Assembly (NCBI GenBank): GCA_019321725.1
Contig: JAGSPU010000409.1
Coordinates: 124,001-188,000 of the forward strand
Origin: Paulownia fortunei
Taxonomy: Eukaryota > Streptophyta > Magnoliopsida > Lamiales > Paulowniaceae
Length of the DNA stretch: 64,000 bases
Direction of reading: 5' to 3'
Made by a program: the position numbers and the translations under genes. Of the stretch, positions 37,809-49,940 are shown one piece after another; position 1 is the stretch's first letter; the number at the start of each line of letters is the position of its first letter. A model generated the notes under the pieces. That model saw only the letters and a program-made list of their open reading frames with translations, made no database searches and was not told where the DNA came from.

Positions 37809-38840
37809 TTATTCCAAACCAGCAACTCTGTACCTCAACTTCATATTATGATTCTCCTGCCAAAGATATAAAACCCCAGTAAACAATAAGCCATTCCAAA
37901 ATGTTGCAAAAGATTACGTCTTGTCGAATTTCATACAATTTTGCAGCTCTTAGGCCTAAAAAAAGATTAAATCTTTGACGCAAGATTGAATGTTTATTAG
38001 CAATCTCACCTGTTCCAGAACTTTAGCATTGGTCTGCTCCACCAATCTTGACAACCCATCGATCTTAGCCAGCATTTTATTATACAAATCCTCAAGCTCC
38101 CCAGTGTAAGCGGCCTCAGAGCCCATCAATCTACTCAGCCTCCCGATCTCAAACCCCTCAGCACACGTATCCAACTGCTTCTGATCCTTCAAATTACTCT
38201 TTCTCTCCTCCAAACTCCCCCCTTTTTCATCCTCCACCATCGCATTTGACCCCCTCAACTCACAATACATCATTGGAAACTGCACATTGGGGCTAAAAGA
38301 ATCGTACTGGGATCGAAAAGACGGCCCAATGTTAACAATACTTAAACTCTTAGGCTCAAAGGCGTTGCCTTTGTATTGAAAAGCCTTGTATTCATGGGTG
38401 TGGATTAACTGATCCTGAAACGGGGTCGTGATGAGGAGGAAGAGAGATGGGGGGAGGGGAAGAGTGGAATTTTGTGGGGTGAAGGCTAGCGAAGGGGTGG
38501 AGGCGAGGGATAGAGTGGTGGTGGAGTCTTTCAAGGAGGGGCGGAGAGGGGTTTTCCGGCGGGCGGAAAACCAGCCCAGGAGGGCGGTGGAGTTGGCGGC
38601 GGCTGGTGGCGGTGGGAGGGGGAGGTGGGAGGGGAGGGAGAGAAAGGAGGTGATGGTGGCGATGAGAAGTGAGGTGGTAGTGGTGGTGATCGGGTGGTCG
38701 GAGAGGGGATTGGGGGTGGAGAGGGTGGCGTGGCCAAAGAGATAGCCGTGGATATCACCGGCGGCGGAGGAGGAGCGGTGGAGGAGGGATGCTAAGGTGG
38801 CACCGGATATTTGGATCTTGTCCATTGGAAAGTCATCCAT
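37809..38840 (-). CDS. Abraxas/FAM175-like subunit of a BRCC36 (BRISC/BRCA1-A) complex (292 aa)
   Basis: Two exons: 38840-38010 (277 codons) and 37856-37809 (ENHNMKLRYRVAGLE then stop), phase 0, donor CAG|gtgaga and acceptor ggcag|GAG. The N-terminal half is an MPN-like domain of the Abraxas type: HGYLFGH, LLGWFSARRKTPLRPSL, LFLLITTP, THEYKAFQYK and LSIVNIGPSFRSQYDSF. There is no JAMM zinc motif, as expected for the catalytically dead partner of the K63-specific deubiquitinase BRCC36. The C-terminal 80 residues look helical/coiled-coil (ELEDLYNKMLAKIDGLSRLVEQTNAKVLEQ). The 5' half of exon 1 is GC-rich and low-complexity (Thr/Ser/Pro runs). Animal Abraxas proteins are longer with a BRCA1-binding SPxF tail; no such tail is present. 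Function in ubiquitin signalling at DNA damage is inferred from family. Confidence 0.85.
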
Positions 38841-40800
38841 TGTTGCTCTGTGTCTGTGTGAGTTTTGAGTTCAAAGTGTGGAGAGGAAAAGGTGTCAAAT
38901 TTGTGATGCTGCCTGCTAGGCTGCTACCGTTAACCTTGAGACTCCTGAGTTTTAGTTGATCTTTAACTCTTCGGATTATACAACATATGGTTTTATGTCT
39001 TCCTTTCATAAATCAAGGAACATTGTGACACTAAATAATTCTACCTCATATTTTGGATGTTAATGAACTTAATGTCACATTGTGTGCTGGATTAATTTTC
39101 ACAGGCTAAAAGAATTTAAATATACTGCTGATATGATATTGATACATTTGTATGAATGTAAAATTTAGGGGATTGATATTTATGATTGATTGAGAATAAT
39201 TGTTTTCTAAATTTTAATCTGTATGTTTGATAAATGTTATTTTCTCAATTTAAAAAGAAAAATAAAATCATCATAAAAGATGCTCATTCTTAACTTAAAT
39301 AATTTTATCATATATTTTTCTTACATACTTTTATTGCTTGTAAATCATAATGATATTAATTATGACTTTGAAAAAATCATTAGTATTGAGCTTAAAATTG
39401 TTAAATTCATTTGATGTTTTTGTAAAGAAACCAATTTAGGTATTTTCATATTTTGAAATAACATTTGGTGATTAATTTAAAAATTTATTGTTCCATGTCT
39501 GATCAACTTGAAAACGTGAAAGAAATCAAATTTTTTAGAAGTCAACATACTTCACTTATTCAAATGTTATTAAGTAAAAATTTAAATCTGTATTTTCTCT
39601 TTATGTAGTCTTTAATTTCTTAAATAATTTGTCAAAATTATTTTTTCATAGCCATTTTTTTTTACTTTACTTAAAAGAACTGACTAAATTAATTTATTAG
39701 ATTTAGTTATAAATAATCTAAACTAAATGTGTATTAAGATAACATGTATTTCATAAAATACTAATTATTGGAAATGAAATTATACATTGAATATAATTTT
39801 GTATAAAGTTACTAATTCAATAAGAGCTATGCTATAATGAATCTATTACTAACAATTAATGAAAAGTAATTTTGTAAGTTTTAAATTTTAAAAATCTTAT
39901 ATATGCAATTATATAACCTAATATATTTGCACATGTGTCATTAAAAAAAAGAATTAAAAAGATTTAAAAAGAGTCTGCAAACACAAACTAATAATAAATA
40001 TGTACATCAAGTTAATCACTAAAAAAACAAATGATGTAAAGTTTAATTTAAACTAAAGTAAGAATTATTAAAAAATTACTATAAATTTGCCTGAACACAT
40101 TTTCCAAAATATATTAGCATGTACATTGTGCTTGTAATGCCATTATACATGACCTCGAGTGATTTTATATTATAAACTTTGATATATTATTATCTCTTTC
40201 GTAATGATAATTTCTCAATCATGTAATATTCACAATTAATCAAGAAAAAAAGATAAAAATATATAATAAACTATCAAATTTGATGAAATATTTTTAAGTA
40301 AACTAAATTATTTATTTCTCAAAATCAGATACTATCATAATTACTATTTATTAATTCAAAAAATATATATAAAATCTGATTTTGTCAGTCTTTTCCTTAT
40401 CTATTTCTGTAATCCATTTCCCTCTCTCCCTCACTCTTACAACATAGAAAATGACAAAAAAGTTATAAACATACAACCAACCCTCCCCCCACCCCACAAA
40501 AAAACACAAAAAAAAACAAAAAAAACTATGTTGTATGAAAGTTGAAATGTAAACTCACATATTTCTATGAAGACTTATTACATGCCTTTGAGCAAAATAA
40601 CTCAAAACAATTTCAATATATAGGCTAATATATACACTCAACTAATGAATAAAAGACCTGAACTTTTGATTTTCAAGCAACAAGAAAGAACAAATGAATG
40701 AATAAAACAATAATTGATAAAAAAAAAAAGAATGAATAAAACAATAAGAATAGATAGTTGAATGCTTAAATCTCTGTAAAGCAAAGGTAATGAAGACCTT
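38841..40800. other. Intergenic, AT-rich
   Basis: Promoter of the Abraxas-like gene on the left; likely 3' UTR of the LRR kinase gene on the right. No feature was recognised in the strongly AT-rich middle. Confidence 0.6.
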
Positions 40801-43672
40801 TCACTCACTTTTTGCTGGAATTGCTGCACCATCATCATCAACAGAAGCTGGTGGTGTGGTAACATTCGTCGGGTCGGGCTTTATTTCTTCGAGTTTTTGG
40901 AGGACTTGCTGAGCTTCAGGCCTAGCTGCTGGAGAAGGGTCAACACAATGGAGGGCTAATTTCAATGTATTCAGCAACTCATCTCCAATGTTAGATGCAT
41001 CCCTCATTAGCTCCACATCAAACACTTCATTAGTCCATTCCTCTTTCACGATCGATGCCACCCACTGGGGCAGGTCAAGGCCATCTGTCGCCTCACTCGG
41101 GGATTTTCCTGTTAAGAGCTCCAATATTATCACCCCAAGGCTGAAGACATCAGTCTTGGTGCTTGCATTCTTCAGTTTTGAAAGCTCTGGTGCTCGATAC
41201 CCCATCGTGCCAGCTGTGGCAATTGCGTCGGTGTTGGCAACACTTGTCATGAGGCGAGGGAGGCCGACATCAGCAATTCTGGGATTGTTTTGTTCATCGA
41301 GCAGGATATTGCTTGATGTCAGATTCCCATGTACTATGTTTTCTTCAGTGTGAAGGTAGCATAGTCCTCGTGTTATTCCAATAGCTATGGCAATTCTTGT
41401 TGGCCAGGCAATGCTAGTTTCAGGTCCTCGAGCTGCACACACCGGAACAGGATAGAGAAGTTAATACTCCTATACAGAAAGCTTGTCTTAAACTCAGTGT
41501 CATAGCCAAGTTTCTAGATTTGATCCCAGGTAAAGAGTTGCAATAGGTGGTTAATCTTTAATGATTATACTTAACCATAATCTCATGCTAAATGTGTCTA
41601 CATCCTTATTTTCCGGTTTTTCATAGATCCATTCTTCCTGGTACGGTCTAAAACACTCTACGATTTGAAGTTCTAAATCTGCTACTTTTGTGAATAAAAA
41701 ATCAGGAGTAGGTTAAGTTAGCTTACCATGGAGGAAGGACGCAAGACTTCCATTGAGCATATAATCATAGACAAGAAGCTTCTCTCCTTTAGGACCAAGG
41801 TAATAAGCTCTCAGGGCCAAGATATTTGGATGTCGAATCTTCCCAAGTTGAGCAATCTCGATTTCAAACTCTTTTTGCGCCTTTGTGATCTTCTCTCTTA
41901 GCCTTTGACTGCAACTTGATTATTATCTTCCAATGTTGCCTTGTATGCTGTTCCATATGTGCTCTTTCCCATTATTTCTGCAGTTGCGCATAACAGATCA
42001 TCAGCTGTAAATACAAAAGGGCCATCAAAGTGGACTAACTTTCCTCCTGTTTCACCGCCTGATTCAACTTCAGTGCCCACAGCAGGAACTGGCTTCGCAC
42101 CTCTGCCAGTGGAAACCAGGCCCCCAGTTTTGCTGTTTTTAGCTTTTGAACCTGCCTTCTTTCTGATCAAGCAGCAGAGCAGTACACAACACAGAATTAG
42201 TAAAACAACTAGAAGGGCGCCAGCTGCTATGAGAATTATGTCCTTTGTACTCAATTTTCGACCACGATGCTTAAGTGCCCCTTGAGAAGGAGAAGGTAGA
42301 TTATCAGGTTCTGGAGAAGGGCATGGGGTTGAGTTACTATATCCACAAAGCTGAATATTACCAAGGAAAGAGCTCGAGTTAAATTTCTTGGCAAGAACAG
42401 ATGGGACAGTGCCAGAGAGATTATTGTAGGAAACATCAAAAGAAGAGAGATTTGGTAGATTGACCAGGGAAATTGGAATTTCCCCTGTCAGATTGTTTTC
42501 AGATAAATCAAGTGAGGTGATACTGGTAATGTTGCCAATGGTATCTGGAATTTGGCCTTTGAATTTGTTGTTACTCAAGTTTAGAACCGAGAGATTCACT
42601 AATTTTTCAATGGATTCCGGGATCCGGCTGTCAAGATTGTTGTTTTTCAGATTTAGTGTCACAAGAGAAGAAAGCTTGGAAAGACTTTCAGGAAAGCTTC
42701 CAGAAATGGCATTATTTGATAAATCAAGCGAATTCAGCCTTGAGAGATTACCTAACTCATCAGGTATATTCCCTACAATCTGGTTATGACTCAGGTTTAA
42801 CTCCTCAAGCATGCTGAGCTTGCTCAGAGAAGCTGGAATGTTCCCAGAAAGAAGGTTATGGTCAAGGGCTAAATACTGAAGATGGTAAGAATAATTGACC
42901 GATTTACTGCCCCATGTATCAGGAACAGAACCAGAGATATTGTTGTGTTGAAGAGCAAGAAAAGTGAGAGATGGGGATTGGGACAGATTTATTGGGATCG
43001 ACCCTGAAATTCCATTGAAGCTCAAATTAAGTCTGTACAACCTGGTGGAGTTGGCAAGACTAGGGGGAACAATGCCAGTGAGCTGATTGTTACTAAGATC
43101 AAGAGTTTGAAGAAGTAGGCAGTTACCAATTGATGGAGGGATCGAACCAGAAAGCCGGTTATTGAAAAGATAGATCCCTCTGAGATTCGGAAGGAACCCG
43201 AGTGACGTTGGCACAGGGCCAACAAGAACATTATCGTGGAGGCTAAGGCGTCGAAGAGCTTGGAGTTGGCCAATTTTCTCGGAGATTCGGCCCCCAACCC
43301 CTTCCATGGGAGCTGGATAGCAATAACTTGCCCATTCACACATTTGATTCCAGCCCAGCCAGAACAAGCCCCAGCACTACTGTCATTCCAGCTATTCAAG
43401 ACCCCTCTAAAATCAACAAATTCGTGTCTTAATGCCTTCAGGGCTTGATAGTCCGCTTCTGTTACAATCACCCCATCCCATGTCTTGCCCGACACAAGCC
43501 CGAAATCGAAAAACAGAAGCAGGAAAAGGCAAAAAAAGAGGTGGGCTTTCTTCCATTTTTCTTTCTTCTTATTTGAACCCCAGGTACAATCAGCATTTCC
43601 CACAGGCTGACAATGCAGAAGCTCTATGGAGCAGTTGCGAAATGGAATCCGCAACTGAATTGGGTCATCCAT
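40801..43672 (-). CDS. LRR receptor-like pseudokinase, IMK2/IMK3 type, frame broken twice
   Basis: Two exons: 43672-41727 and 41432-40801, phase 1 (CAT G|gtaagc, gtgcag|CT). The gene encodes about 859 residues if two single-base gaps are bridged. Order: signal peptide ([17 protein letters not shown]), LRR N-cap ([21 protein letters not shown]), about a dozen plasma-membrane-type LRRs, a membrane helix near residues 477-502 ([20 protein letters not shown]), then a kinase fold. The VAVK lysine is present, but HRD is HGN ([14 protein letters not shown]) and DFG is DVG, so phosphotransfer is unlikely. IMK proteins act in shoot and inflorescence meristems at the plasma membrane. Frame breaks: one G short in the run at about 43283-43287 ([13 protein letters not shown]) and one A short at about 41905-41907 (AVK|RLREKI). 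All family motifs are kept on both sides, so this is either consensus error or a very recent pseudogene. Confidence 0.9.
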
Positions 43673-46600
43673 GAACTAAATCAATGATCAATGACGGGTA
43701 AAGATTGTTCAATGAGAAAGAAGATTGAGCAAAAGAAATAAGTGTACTGAATCACTCTTTTTCTTTCTCACCCTCAGCTTTTTTGCTGGTTTCTTTTCAC
43801 TTCACTGCAATATAGTACAGAAAATTTATTGAAGAGCTATGGAGAGAGAGATAGAATCAGGTTCTATGGAAGAAGAATCAGGACAAAGTTAGTCAGTGCT
43901 CAGAGTAAAGGGAACATTTCAGTTTGATCCCCCAACGGCTAGTTTCTTTCTACACACGTAGAAAAAAAGCCCGTGTTTGCCGCGGGACGACTCTTAACGG
44001 CTATATTTTGGGCCCGGTTGGTAGGGCTCAGTCATGAACGTTGTATAATCTTGACTTCTTCATACTCTTTTTTCTTAATTATAACCTTTATTTTGAGAAA
44101 ATGCCCCCATTTTACTAAGAATAATTAAGTTTTCCAACTTCATGCCCATATATGGTGTTCTGACATTTAAGGTCTTTTATTAAGCTAACAGATTTCTAGC
44201 AATAAATAAACCTTATTCGTAAGTAACGTCATTTTATGTAGCAAAAAATAATGATTGCAACACATGGTACCAAGTTCTATTATTCAAATGTATTTAGAGT
44301 TGAACTGACAATAAACATTAGAATGGAATTTTGAACAAATTTGCCCACTTTTCGTTCTGTCATGTGTCAATTTCAACCAATACTTGGTGGAAATTTCATT
44401 TAAGTATACCAAATTTACAATCTTTGTCATATGTTAATTTTCAATTGATTATCAACTTAATGAGAAGGAATATATGTTAGATGGTTTCAATTCTTTTTTG
44501 TCTTTAATTAGTGAGAACATCTCATTTAAGTATAAAATCCAAAAATTAGCACCCACATTCTCTTCCACTTCTTATTGTCTTTTTATTTTCCTTAATTCTA
44601 ATAAAAAATTTCGGGTAGTAATGACTAATTGGGAAAGAGAAACAAAAATTGAACACACTTCATGAATTGACTTCGTTGTTCATTGGAGAACACTGCAAGG
44701 ACATTAAGGCCAAGGATGTACAAGAAGCTCAAACTTAATAGTATGTAAAAGTTTTTCAAGTTACAATTAGGTTTAGCATGTACTTTTTATCCAAGAATTA
44801 GCATCAAGATAGAAGCCAAGGCAATTTTAACATAAACCATCTAATTTGGGCTATCAATTTGCTGGATAGATATTCAGCATTACATGACAAAAGCTGACCA
44901 TTCCTTTATCATTGATAGACATTCGACAGTAAATAATATAACCTGAATATTCAAAACATCGACGAGTAAACATGAGCCACCTCAAAAAATTACATCACGC
45001 AGATTCAGAAGGTATTTGGTTAAACATGGATTTGATTTCAGCTTAACATAATAAACTGCAAACAGATAACATATGAGCATCAAATCTGCACATAACGAAT
45101 TTGATCTTTATCAAAGTTATAAAAGGGTACTTAATGGTCCTATCTTTTCCTTTTCTTAGGGTAATGGATTAAGAAGATAGCGCTTGAAGTTCCAAGAATG
45201 ACTTGCAATTTGTAGTCTTGTAGAACTACTTGAGTCTCTCCTGCGTTAAAGATCCAGATGCAATTTTACGTCCAAGCATAACAACTAAGCAACTTGGCTA
45301 CAACTTAGAATGCATAACACATCCAAATATTAAAAGCATTATCATACAGCAATAAAACCATCCCTCACATTTCAAAGCAAAATTCGATTGCCAAGATTTT
45401 CTATTACAAGGAATGGAAAGCATTCAAAAAGAAACATGGAACTATTACAAGGAATGGTTGGCCTTCAGAAAGAAACATGGAACCCAAATTCTTGACCACA
45501 TGGTTACAATAATTCAGCTAGAACCTAGAATAGAAATACTGGTTTCTTTAATTACACACACCATATCCATCTTAAACAGTGAAATCACTGCAACTATCTT
45601 CCACAACTCCACACAAACCATAAAATTCCAGAACAATCACTCAATTCCACATGCAATCTACTATTTACTCAACATGCATAGAGCATATGAATTCATATTG
45701 AAGAATTAAGCTATGATATCAAGACTATATATATGATACCCTTTTCATATAAGTAAAGTAATCAAAGATAACGAACAATAGCAGTACACACACCAGAAAT
45801 TTTTTGACAAAACAGGCAACATTTAGATAAGTTGAAAAATCAGATGACCCAAAAAACCTTTGAAACTCATATACCAGACACCAGCACATAACTAACAAAC
45901 TTGTGCTGTTTAAGCAAGAACATGAAAATAGATGGAGAAACGGAACAGTAAACATGCGCCTAAAAGGTCAATCCATTGAGGCATCAATCAATCATAAAGT
46001 ATACTTAAATTCATTATTAAAGATGAAAACCTACAGCGATTCAGAAGCTAGCCAATCACAAAGTTCTATTGTATAGATACCAGCCAATTAGTCATGCTAT
46101 CTGCCAAACAGGCAACACATTACTTTTCACCATAACGGAAACCAGAACATTCATGTGATCACAAAAGTATGTCATCACACTGCATACCACAGTTGCACTC
46201 TCATCATCTATCAAATATTTGCAAGTCATAGAGGTCTTGCATGTCTAATTGACTATCCAACAATCAACAATTAAACAGCCCGAAATAACACATGGCCTAT
46301 TTGTAGAATGCAAAAAAACAAGTTAAAAAATGATGTGTACATGATATTTCTTTTCCTTTTTTTCCTTTGGGAGAGGGAGGTGTTCAACATCTCTTTTTAT
46401 TCAATTTGTTTTCACTTCCATTTAACTATAGAACATCAACTGGGACCATTATGAAGAGTCACAAATATTAAAAACAGAGAACACCATTCAATATATTTTC
46501 TTTTAATTTGATAAAACAAATACATTATCGAAATTTTAAAACATCATAAAAGAAACTTATGGCGACTTTGATCACTTGTGAATGGCCACTAGTCACACTG

Positions 46601-47224
46601 CTATTTTACCATGAAACCATGAACACTTAGCCTTTTTTAGAATCCAATGGAAATAGATAAAACCAAGAAAAAGAAAAAACAAAGAAACAAATAATAATCA
46701 AACTCTCAAAATAACATCTAATTGGCAGGGAAACTCCTTGGAGTTTTTTAGATCAGATGCCCCTTTCATGCAAAAAGCTTACCGAGAACATAATTGGTGT
46801 GAGCAAAATAGATAGCCCTGGCAACTGAAGTTATGAAATCAGACAACAATCTTGCATTTCCTACCCATTCATCAAACCACTCAACATGGGTAAGCTTATT
46901 GTAGAAATTTACACTATTAAATTACTAGATCCAGGTCCTAACTTCATCATGAATTTTGAATAAAAGACATTTATAAAACAGATAGAAATATCAAACTTAA
47001 CATAGAGTGCTCAGTATTGAAGAGTAAATAACTACATCACATAAACCATCCAAAGAAAATTGTGTATTCAGTAACATCCCCTATGAGGGAAAAAAATAAT
47101 GTACTCATCTAACTAATCGCACAGAATATTACTAAATCGGTCATCCGATTCGGACAGCTTCTTAATAAACCTAAAAAAGAAAAACCGAATTGAACTGACT
47201 CATTACCCCTGTGTATGAAAGACC
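43673..47224. other. Intergenic between LRR kinase and PRA1 genes
   Basis: No supported gene over about 3.5 kb. The part next to 43673 is the LRR kinase promoter and 5' UTR. An exon-like stretch at 46783-46894 is reported separately as a finding. Other short open frames have no recognisable domain. Confidence 0.55.
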
Positions 47225-47889
47225 TCAAACCCTAGCAGCCACCGGGGGCTGAGAGATGATGGGGGCACCACCAGTGAAGAAAGATAGGAAGCTGGAAACT
47301 CCTCCCTGCGGCTCCTGCTCGTCAAGGAAAAGATCTTCGGGAACCCTAAAAGCGCCGTGCACACAAACAATGGCTACGCCAACCATGAGGGCGGAGACGA
47401 GAACGGATCCGACGCTTGTGAGGAAGATGACAACAACGGTGGAGACGATCAAGAAGAGGAGGGTCTCGCGATCGGAGAATTGGCGGCCAAAAAAGGTGAG
47501 CGGAGGATCAGAGGACTGACGGAAGAGGTAGAGGAACAGCCAGGCGGCGAGAAGGCCCGCAAGGAGGATCAGGGAGAAGGGATTTGTTAAAAGAGAGATG
47601 GCGAGCACGGCCGTGATGACAGTGAGGTAGTTAATGCGGAAATAGTTGTAATTTTTTCGGATGCGGAGGGTGGCTTCGGAGAGGGATTCGGGTTTGGAGA
47701 AGGCGGAACGGTCGAGGAGCTCCGGCCATGGGCGGCGGTTGGAGAGGCCAAAGCGGATGGTTTCGGAGATGCCGGAGAAGAAAGCGCGCACGGCGGAGCT
47801 GGAGGAAGATTGTTGGCTGTCGGTGGTGGTAGTGGAGGCGGATTGGGGATTGGAGATTGGGAGGATCGCGGGGAGGAATTGGCTGCCAT
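47225..47889 (-). CDS. PRA1-B family protein (prenylated Rab acceptor), with an apparent 1-bp gap near the start
   Basis: Single-exon gene. The body is unmistakable PRA1: SAFSKPESLSEATLRIRKNY, a hydrophobic hairpin (YLTVITAVLAISLLTNPFSL ... LLAAWLFLYLF), FGRQFSDRETLLFL, a second hairpin (TVVVIFLTSVGSVLVSALMV) and HGAFRVPEDLFLDEQEP. PRA1 proteins are small endoplasmic reticulum/Golgi membrane proteins that bind prenylated Rab GTPases in vesicle traffic. The body frame stays open up to ATGs at 47938 and 47953. However, the family start (MA...PAILPISNPQ) would come from the ATG at 47889, which is one base out of frame. Adding one base to the CCCC run at 47870-47873 joins MAANSS to PAILPISNPQ, giving about 221 residues, the usual length. 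I favour the 47889 start. Confidence 0.9.
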
Positions 47890-49940
47890 TTTTTGAGGTT
47901 ATTGAATATAGACTTTTACGCGGAGAGAGGTTGTTCATATAAATAGGGAACATTTGGGATTTGCTTAGAAGTAATAACTAATATGGTATGGTATTAAGGA
48001 AAATTCGTAGATGGATCCTTATGAGCCGGTGGATGCTCCGATTTCAACGATTTAATGGGTTCTTTTCTTTTTCTTTTTATTTATTTAGAAAAGAATGAAT
48101 AAAACAACCAAGTGAGTGATATACTCTACCGAACTATATATATGCATATATCCTAGATGTAAAATGTAGAGTAATTACATCAAGGAATTACCTACCAAAA
48201 TATATAGACATATTAAAAAATGAAATACTCCATAAGTAAACTTGTTTTGTACAAGGTTTATGATGAATTTGCATGGCCAAAAGGGGATATTATATGCCTA
48301 TTTCTGGGAACCGAAGGGCAGGTAATTCTTTTATGACATCTTATTTTCAGTGTCGGTGGATATATTTGATTGATTCAGTGATTGGATTGGCCACACCACC
48401 TTGCTGCAATAATCAAAGGATATTAAAAAAATATAAAAAGACCTAACATTGCATCTATCACCCGGAATTTGACATGGGAATTTGGTTGCAAATGCCAAGC
48501 CTAAACAACTTATGTACAGGGAAATATATACATGCATAAATGGATGTGTATTGTATATAAATATACGTATAATTCTAAGGTGTAAAATTTGAGAGAGTAT
48601 TTATTTGGCATATATTAGTTGCATATGACAATTATGCACTTGCCAAATCTGTAAATGAATGTAACCCTTAAAATCGCAAAATGATTATCTTACGGTGTAT
48701 ACATTTCAAACTTCATGAAACTTACGTGGAATCAAAGTCTCGTCTCTAATCTCCATCTTTAAAAGGAACTACAATAAAATTAGGTACGAACATTCATGTT
48801 GGGAGTTGGCGATCAGTCTGTTTCCGATCCTTCCAATCCACCAGTGAGCAAGATAAGTTCACCTTATTTAATTAATAAACTAATAACAAATTTAATTGAA
48901 GGTCAAGTACACTGGGAAAAATTTCATGCAACCTAATTTGGGTAGTACCCAAGTGGGATTGTAAATCATTAGATGTATGTAAGACTTGCATGATCATGTG
49001 TAATCCAAGGACTTCCAACCCACCAGAGTAGCACCACTTGTGTACACAGTGCACCACAGCCAAATGGAAATCATATTCACAACTACTCCGATAGTCAAAA
49101 CTCAAGGCAAAACATAACAATTCAAAGAAACTCTTAAGCCACATCATGTCCATCCATTGTTTAGTCCACATAAACATCCAGGAAAATAGCATTTCCCTTG
49201 AAGCTGCCAATTTTCGTTCAACAAGCAGCAAGAGGTGAAGAAAATAATTTCAATTGCTAAAGAGATCGAACATAAGAAGAAGGTTGATATTTAATAGTCT
49301 TTTAACTATAAAAGCTGAACTAGATAGTGTTGGGAAGCAAGCAACCGTTGATACTGTAAGAAAATCTCTAGATCAAACAATTTAAGAGGTCTGTCATTAT
49401 GATGACAGGTTGAGGTGATGGGAAGCGATGATACTGTAGGAAAATCTCTAGATCAAACAATTTAAGAGGCTTGTCATTAGAACGACATGTTTTATGTAGA
49501 ATTAACAACAATCTTATCTCTTGCATCACTTTCTGCTTCGTTGGACACAGTCATGTGATCATCGGTGAATACTTTTCCACAATAATTGCATGACTTCCTA
49601 GCACCTACTATGAGACTGCATGCATATCCAAATCTGAAAGATAATCAGTTGGAGGGAGACGCTATACTGGAAAGATGTGTGATTGGCAAGTAGCAAAATC
49701 ACATCAGGGACATCTGCTTAGCCCATATACTATGCATATTCCTTCATACAATCTAAAGCCTAGTAAAAGCATCAAGTTATGCAAGGTCACCCAAAATTCA
49801 TGATAAAAGATGCGCATAAGCAACATAATATGTCCAAGATCATTAATCAGAATGCAGATACATCATATGCAATACAGCAAACTGGTTTCCATGCATAAAT
49901 TTATAGAATAGGCAAGCTTTTAAAATTAGACAATAGAAAC
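47890..49940. other. Intergenic between PRA1 and MDL genes
   Basis: Contains the PRA1 promoter on the left. A 119-codon minus-strand open frame at 48872-49231 has no recognisable domain. A short imperfect duplication lies at 49350-49490. The right end is probably MDL 3' UTR. Confidence 0.55.
49350..49490. repeat. Short imperfect tandem duplication, 78-bp period
   Basis: GATACTGTAAGAAAATCTCT, then AGATCAAACAATTTAAGAGG, at about 49350 recurs at about 49428 with few changes. Confidence 0.8.

Noticed and set aside
38428..38745. 105-codon plus-strand open frame rich in Arg, Gly and Glu
   Set aside because: It is the antisense shadow of the GC-rich, Ser/Thr/Pro-coding part of the Abraxas-like exon.
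4323..38840. BRCA2 and an Abraxas-like BRCC36-complex subunit in one window, as a possible DNA-repair cluster
   Set aside because: They are 27 kb apart with a miRNA gene and a transporter gene between them. Plants rarely cluster repair genes, and nothing in the sequence shows co-regulation.
47256..47942. Plus-strand open frames opposite PRA1
   Set aside because: Antisense shadows of a conserved single-exon gene.
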